Of a stretch of DNA of 38,443 nt, positions 35,173-38,443 are shown piece after piece. Source of the DNA: DASWIG01 sp965371445 (GTDB lineage: Bacteria > Acidobacteriota > Thermoanaerobaculia > Multivoradales > J023). Made by a program: the position numbers and the translations under genes. Under the pieces are notes generated by a model. It was not told the DNA's origin and did no database searches. It saw only the letters and a list, made by a program, of their open reading frames with translations. The stretch's first letter is position 1; each line of letters starts with the position of its first letter. The DNA is taken from contig CBDUYN010000094.1 of the NCBI GenBank assembly GCA_965371445.1, forward strand, positions 1 to 38,443. The letters run 5' to 3'.

Positions 35173-35340
35173 CCAGCCATTTTCTCGCGACACTCGCCGC
35201 GGACCCGACCGGCGACCGCACGGCCGCGCTCCCAGTGAAGACGTCCAGGCGGGACGAAGAGGCAGGCGGGACGCCTGCGGTCCCAGCAAGAAGATGAGGA
35301 CGCTTCGCGTCCGGCCGGCAGACGCCGGCGGCCCCAGTGA
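35173..35340 (+). repeat. Direct repeat copy 1 (about 168 bp), rich in small palindromes
   Basis: Shares about 168 positions with 36262-36430, with roughly seven differences counted by eye, including one single-base indel. It contains hairpin-forming palindromes such as GCAGGCG-GGA-CGCCTGC and GGACGC-TTC-GCGTCC. The repeat looks like a dispersed intergenic element, not a coding sequence. Confidence 0.8.
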
Positions 35341-35365
35341 AGACGTCTAGGCGGCCTGACGGTTC

Positions 35366-35549
35366 TGGATCCTCTACTCGCTCAACAAACCCGACCACTT
35401 CATCCTTGCCATCGTCGAGTTCCTCGACGAGAAGAGAGAACGCGCGAGCACTACGTGTGGCGCCCGTTTCACCGTGAGCCGGATTTCGGAGTGACGAGTG
35501 TCAATTACGATTTTGCCAAGCTACTGGCGTGCGCCGAGAAACCCTCAAA
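35366..35549 (+). pseudogene. Frameshifted remnant resembling a DUF3883 (NO VEIN C-terminal-like) domain
   Basis: Frame one from 35366 reads WILYSLNKPDHFILAIVEFL and DEKRE; from about 35446, two bases out of phase, it continues EHYVWRPFHREPDFGVTSVN and YDFAKLLACAEKPS. Joined, the two give the typical C-terminal signature of DUF3883-type domains (N-K-P-D-x-F/Y-I-L-A-I-V ... R-P-F-x-x-E-P-D-F-G-x-T-S-V-N-Y). Such domains occur at the ends of large defence-associated or helicase-like proteins. Nothing of the upstream protein remains; the fragment begins just after repeat copy 1. It is a dead relic. Confidence 0.6.
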
Positions 35550-35592
35550 GTCACGGTGGGCTTTCTCGACCATGCCTACAAAGAGATACGTG

Positions 35593-35617
35593 AAGCCGCT
35601 CACAGCTGAAGCGGCTT
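35593..35617. repeat. Hairpin downstream of the small peptide gene
   Basis: AAGCCGCT and AGCGGCTT arms around a 9 nt loop, about 20 nt past the stop of the leftward small peptide gene. It has no T-run, so a terminator role is uncertain. Confidence 0.35.
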
Positions 35618-35636
35618 GGTAGAACCAGTAACGGTT

Positions 35637-35843
35637 TTACCCAATTGGCTCTGCCTGCGGTCCGTGCGTGAGTTCCTCAGAAGATTGAGGCTCATCAAAC
35701 CCGCCTGGCTCGGCTTCCGGTCCGTGTTGAGCGGAGCCTGGCTTCTTTGCTACTGGGGCATCGGTGGCATCGGGACCGCCCACGCCGAGTTGAACGAGGA
35801 GCGCCAAGGCCGAAGCGGTGGCCTTGAGAAGGGAGAGGAACAT
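35637..35843 (-). CDS. Small secreted-type peptide with a repeated C-terminal motif
   Basis: 68 residues. The ATG at 35843 is preceded by AAAGGAGGT, a perfect Shine-Dalgarno, with 6-7 nt spacing; this is the main evidence that the gene is real. The N-terminal ~19 residues form a hydrophobic signal or membrane segment (FLSLLKATASALALLVQLGV). The rest is Pro/Gly/Glu-rich and contains two near-copies, HGPEAEPGG and HGPQAEPIG, 16-17 residues apart. No homologue is recognised. It could be an exported peptide, a small envelope protein or a signalling peptide. It lies alone between the DUF3883 relic and repeat copy 2, with a palindrome about 105 nt upstream of the start. Confidence 0.6.
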   Translation of the reverse strand: MFLSLLKATASALALLVQLGVGGPDATDAPVAKKPGSAQHGPEAEPGGFDEPQSSEELTHGPQAEPIG

Positions 35844-35942
35844 GGATCGACCTCCTTTGAGAACGGATCGCCTGCGGACTCCACTGTCCGCGAGAGGTGT
35901 CCGCTCCTGCTTGGGTTCCGCCCACTCTTCCGCGACCAACCG

Positions 35943-35980
35943 AATCCGTCAAGAGGCGGACTCTTGACCGAATCGGTCAA
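35943..35980. promoter_or_regulatory. Nested palindromes upstream of the small peptide gene
   Basis: An imperfect 16 bp inverted repeat (GTCAAGAG, GCGGA centre, CTCTTGAC, extended outward on both sides) overlaps a perfect 7 bp palindrome TTGACCG-AAT-CGGTCAA at 35964-35980. It could be an operator or an RNA hairpin. Confidence 0.45.
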
Positions 35981-36003
35981 ATCTCCTCCTCATTTCTCCT
36001 AAA

Positions 36004-36261
36004 ATCTGCGCAGAGTGGGCTCAGGTCTCCCTCCAGGAGGCCAAAGTAAGCCACTTCGTCAGCCCTGCTCAGGCAGCTCGGGCTACGGGCTATCGCCCAG
36101 GCCCATTCACTCCTATCGAAGTGTCGGCGCTCATTGGGCTGACGTGAACCTCGGCATAGTTCCGCGCAGGCACAACCAGCCATTGTGCAAAGTTTTGCAA
36201 ACACCGCGCCTTCGCTCAGGTTCTATGCGGCTCCTTTGTCACACGCGTCGGCGTTTTCTTT
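36004..36261. other. Gene-free stretch between the nested palindromes and repeat copy 2
   Basis: No supported gene. A short leftward open frame crosses it, but it lacks a start site and has an anomalous Cys/Arg-rich composition. Confidence 0.4.
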
Positions 36262-36430
36262 CCAGCCCTTTTCTCGCGACACTCGCCGCGGACCCGACCG
36301 GAGACCGCACGGACGCGCTCCCAGTGAAGACGCCCCTGCGGGACGAAGAGGCAGGCGGGACGCCTGCGGTCCCAGCAAGAAGATGAGGACGCTTCGCGTC
36401 CGGCCGGCGAGACGCCGGCGGCCCCAGTGA
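36262..36430 (+). repeat. Direct repeat copy 2 (about 169 bp)
   Basis: Second copy of the 35173-35340 repeat, same orientation, 1089 nt downstream. It differs mainly in one six-base patch and carries one extra base near its right end. Confidence 0.8.
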
Positions 36431-36492
36431 GCCCAAGCGGTCAGGGTCTGTGCCAGGAAGTCGGCGAGCTTAGGAAATCCCCCTGACGGGAG

Positions 36493-36594
36493 CTAAAATC
36501 TCCAAGCCCCTGGTAATCTCCGTGCCTCGTACTCATGTGCTTGCATGTGAGCAGGAGTAGCGTTCAAACCTGAGAGAAGCTCTGGAAGTGTCAT
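36493..36594 (-). pseudogene. Possible 33-codon ORF with in-frame readable continuation past an amber stop
   Basis: MTLPELLSGLNATPAHMQAH and EYEARRLPGAWRF end at TAG (36495-36493), but the same frame continues sensibly as LPSGGFPKLADFLAQTLTAW into repeat copy 2. An AAGGAGGT lies about 16 nt before the ATG, with a 9 bp hairpin between. I do not recognise the product. It may be a decayed gene or a short leader peptide. Confidence 0.3.
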
Positions 36595-36806
36595 CCCGGC
36601 TTGGGATGGCACCTCCTTGGGGCCGGCCCTTCCCAAGACCTCCAACGGCTGCCAACCCCTGCCGAATGGGAAGGTCCGGATGGTGCCTCCCCGGCGGTAC
36701 CACCCACGAGCGGACCGAGCGAAGAGCTTGACACTCGACGGTCACCCCTCGCGGCGGCGCGCTGTCAAGTCTTTTCTGCAGCACCCGGCCTCACCGAATC
36801 GCGAGA

Positions 36807-36815
36807 TGCTAAGCT
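36807..36815 (+). promoter_or_regulatory. Extended -10 (TGCTAAGCT) at the AAA-nuclease pseudogene start
   Basis: TGC-TAAGCT ends 6 nt before the ATG at 36822, the same leaderless layout as at the Smr, M20 and glycosyltransferase genes. Confidence 0.35.
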
Positions 36816-36821
36816 GACGGT

Positions 36822-38049
36822 ATGGCCCGCTTCTTCAACACCGCCGGACCCTGCGAGCCGCGCGACCACTACATGCTGCCGCCACGGCGGCGCCTACCAG
36901 ACATCGAAGCGCTGATCGGGGAAAAGGCCTACTTCGTCGTCCACGCACCGCGCCAGTCGGGCAAGACGACCTGCTTCCACCACCTGGCCCGGGAGCTCAC
37001 CGCCGCGGGCCGCTACGCCGCGGTGCTGAGCACCTGCGAGACCGCCCGGACGGCCAGCGACGACATCGACCGTGCCATGAACGCCGTCCTCCTCGCGATC
37101 CACCAGGACGCCGACCAGCAGCTCCCGGCGGAGCTTCGCCCCGAGCCGCTGGAGCGCTTTGCCGAGCTCACCCCGGAGGGCCGCCTCAAAGGATATCTCA
37201 CCGCCTGGTGCGAACGCTCCCCGCGCCCCGTCGTCCTCTTTCTCGACGAGATCGACGCCGTCTTCGGCATGGCCCTGATCTCCATCCTCCAGCAGCTGCG
37301 TTCGGGGTACCGGAGCCGTCGCTCTCATCCTGCGCCGGGACACCCATCTCGACTCGCTCGCCCACCGTCTGCGCGAGGCCCGGATCCGGCGGGTGATCGA
37401 GCCGATCGTGGCGGCCGAGTTCCCGGACGAGGAAGTGCCGAAAGACGATCTTGAATTCGTCCAGGACCTGGGCCTCGTGGCGCCGGGCCCCGCCGGGCTC
37501 GCCATGGCCAACCCGATTTACCGCGAGGTCGTCCCGCGGGCCTTGACGTCGGCTACCGAGGTCTACCTGCCGGTCGACGAACGGGCCTACGTCCTCGCCG
37601 ACGGCCGCCTCGACTTCGACCGCCTGCAGGGCGACTTCGTCACCTTCTGGCGCGAGCACGCCGAGTCCTTCTTGAAGCGTCAGCCGTACTCGGAGGCGGC
37701 GGCACAGCTCGTCTGCATGGCCTACCTTCAGAGGATCGTCAACGGAGGAGGCTATATAGACAGAGAGTACGCGGTCGGCAGCGGACGCATCGACCTCTGC
37801 GTGCGCTGGCCCCTGGGCGACGGTGCCCTCCGGCGCTTCGCGCTGGAGCTCAAGGTCTGGCGCGAAGGCCGTAACGACCCGGTCGAGGAGGGGCTCGCTC
37901 AGCTTGGCCGCTACCTCGAACGCCTGGGCCTCGAGGAAGGGACGCTGGTGATCTTCGACCAACGCGGGGAGGCGCCGCCGTTCGCCGAGCGCGGTGCCCG
38001 CGAGATGAAGACGGTCGACGGCCGGGACGTCCTCGTCCTGCGGCTTTGA
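36822..38049 (+). pseudogene. AAA-ATPase / PD-(D/E)XK nuclease-like gene, broken by internal deletion and frameshift
   Basis: The 5' part (36822 to about 37310) encodes FFNTAGPCEPRDHYMLPPRR, Walker A APRQSGKTT and Walker B PVVLFLDEIDA, ending ISILQQLRSGY. The 3' part, in another frame, resumes as ALILRRDTHLDSLAHRLREA, then MANPIYREVV and a C-terminal nuclease-like core: GSGRIDLCVRW and RFALELKVWR (Asp ... Glu-x-Lys). In intact relatives as I recall them, ~150 residues (rest of the ATPase, sensor and winged-helix regions) lie between these points, so the gene has lost about 450 nt and the join is out of frame. The 3' frame stays open for 218 codons, but an independent start is not supported. 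The intact family is of unknown role, often in accessory regions. Confidence 0.8.
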
Positions 38050-38072
38050 CGACGACGCAAAGCGTCGTCGTC
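38048..38072. repeat. Perfect hairpin at the pseudogene stop
   Basis: GACGACGACGC, loop AAA, GCGTCGTCGTC: 11 bp stem starting within the stop codon. No T-run follows. Confidence 0.5.
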
Positions 38073-38105
38073 TGGCAGGCAAAACTTGCCCTACAAAGAC
38101 ACGAG

Positions 38106-38138
38106 AAAAAAGCGGGAGCGCCCGCCGGACGCTCCCGC
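38106..38138 (-). terminator. Rho-independent terminator for the leftward gene at the window end
   Basis: On the minus strand GCGGGAGCG, 9 nt loop, CGCTCCCGC, then six T and CTC. It lies 64 nt past the stop of the partial leftward gene. Confidence 0.85.
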
Positions 38139-38202
38139 CTCTCTCGAACCGCCGCCCCCCCGCGGCGGCGGCCGCACCCCCCAAATGGTCCATCCACTTG
38201 CG

Positions 38203-38442
38203 TTAGGTGATTCCCACCCGGATCAGGGCCAGACCCAAAAAACCGGTGTCGGCGCGCATGGCGCTCAGGTTCCAGTGGTAGCTGGCGAAGCTGCAGTTGG
38301 GCGGGAAGATCTCGTCGATCAGGATCTGTCGCATGGCCTCGCCGCCCGCGCAAGGACCGCCCTGCTCGATGAACGGTTCGCTCAAGAGGGTCGGCGAAGG
38401 CGCCTGCGCCCGGCATTCCGCGCCCGTGCACGGGGGCGGCGG
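38203..38442 (-). CDS. C-terminal end of an unrecognised protein, 5' end outside window
   Basis: The last 79 codons of a leftward gene. Visible sequence includes PPPPCTGAECRAQAPSPTLL, then EPFIEQGGPCAGGEAMRQIL and the end YHWNLSAMRADTGFLGLALI. The Pro-rich stretch and paired cysteines suggest an extracytoplasmic protein or a linker before a small terminal domain, but no family is recognised. A rho-independent terminator follows, which supports that this frame is the real gene end. Confidence 0.6.
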   Translation of the reverse strand, partial: PPPPCTGAECRAQAPSPTLLSEPFIEQGGPCAGGEAMRQILIDEIFPPNCSFASYHWNLSAMRADTGFLGLALIRVGIT

Positions 38443-38443
38443 C

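Noticed and set aside
34997..35398. Minus-strand 133-codon frame across repeat copy 1
   Set aside because: Mostly made of repeat DNA and the antisense of the DUF3883 relic; no start site.
35173..36430. CRISPR array
   Set aside because: Only two long repeats nearly 1.1 kb apart, no short regular spacers, no cas genes.
37393..38049. Independent nuclease gene starting at 37393
   Set aside because: Homology continues upstream of that point in the same frame and no ribosome site precedes it; it is the 3' part of the broken AAA-nuclease gene.

Overview
High-GC bacterial DNA. The best taxonomic marker is a tandem pair of 809-residue MacB/FtsX-type permeases without an ATPase partner, the architecture described as 'acidobacterial duplicated orphan permease' (ADOP). 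With the gene content and GC-rich codon use this suggests Acidobacteriota; this is inference, as no rRNA or marker gene is present. No tRNA, rRNA or CRISPR array was seen.

Region 1 (1-19.1 kb) is a peptide-metabolite neighbourhood. It holds the 3' part of a nonribosomal peptide synthetase (A-T-C-A-T-C-A-T-TE) whose last two A domains carry the same specificity code, then the convergent ADOP pair. Divergent from the pair is a rightward set: a B12-binding-type radical SAM RiPP-maturation enzyme with a C-terminal PqqD/RRE-like domain, a membrane-anchored penicillin-acylase-family Ntn hydrolase, and an MFS exporter. Synthesis, export and deacylation of a peptide, as in pyoverdine maturation, is a reasonable but unproven reading.

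Region 2 (19.1-31.0 kb) looks like core genome. It contains an ECF sigma / anti-sigma-like / PDZ-protein operon with a visible ECF-type promoter; a convergent HDAC-family gene with a long C-terminal extension behind an Smr-domain gene; a DUF599 membrane protein; a Lon protease; a secreted M20 peptidase; a family 2 glycosyltransferase; and an asparagine synthase. A G/C-run inverted repeat separates lon from the M20 gene and supplies both stop codons. Several genes show TGnTANNNT 6-9 nt before the start codon, suggesting leaderless transcripts.

Region 3 (31.0-36.8 kb) is an accessory island of visibly lower GC. Four overlapping or closely spaced leftward genes encode small proteins I do not recognise (one a zinc ribbon), beside a rightward TPR-like gene. 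Beyond it lie about 2 kb of decayed sequence: two copies of a ~168 bp repeat, a frameshifted DUF3883-like remnant, a 68-residue secreted-type peptide gene with a perfect Shine-Dalgarno, and palindromes.

Region 4 (36.8-38.4 kb) has a disrupted AAA-ATPase/PD-(D/E)XK gene (internal deletion plus frameshift) and the 3' end of a leftward gene with its own terminator.
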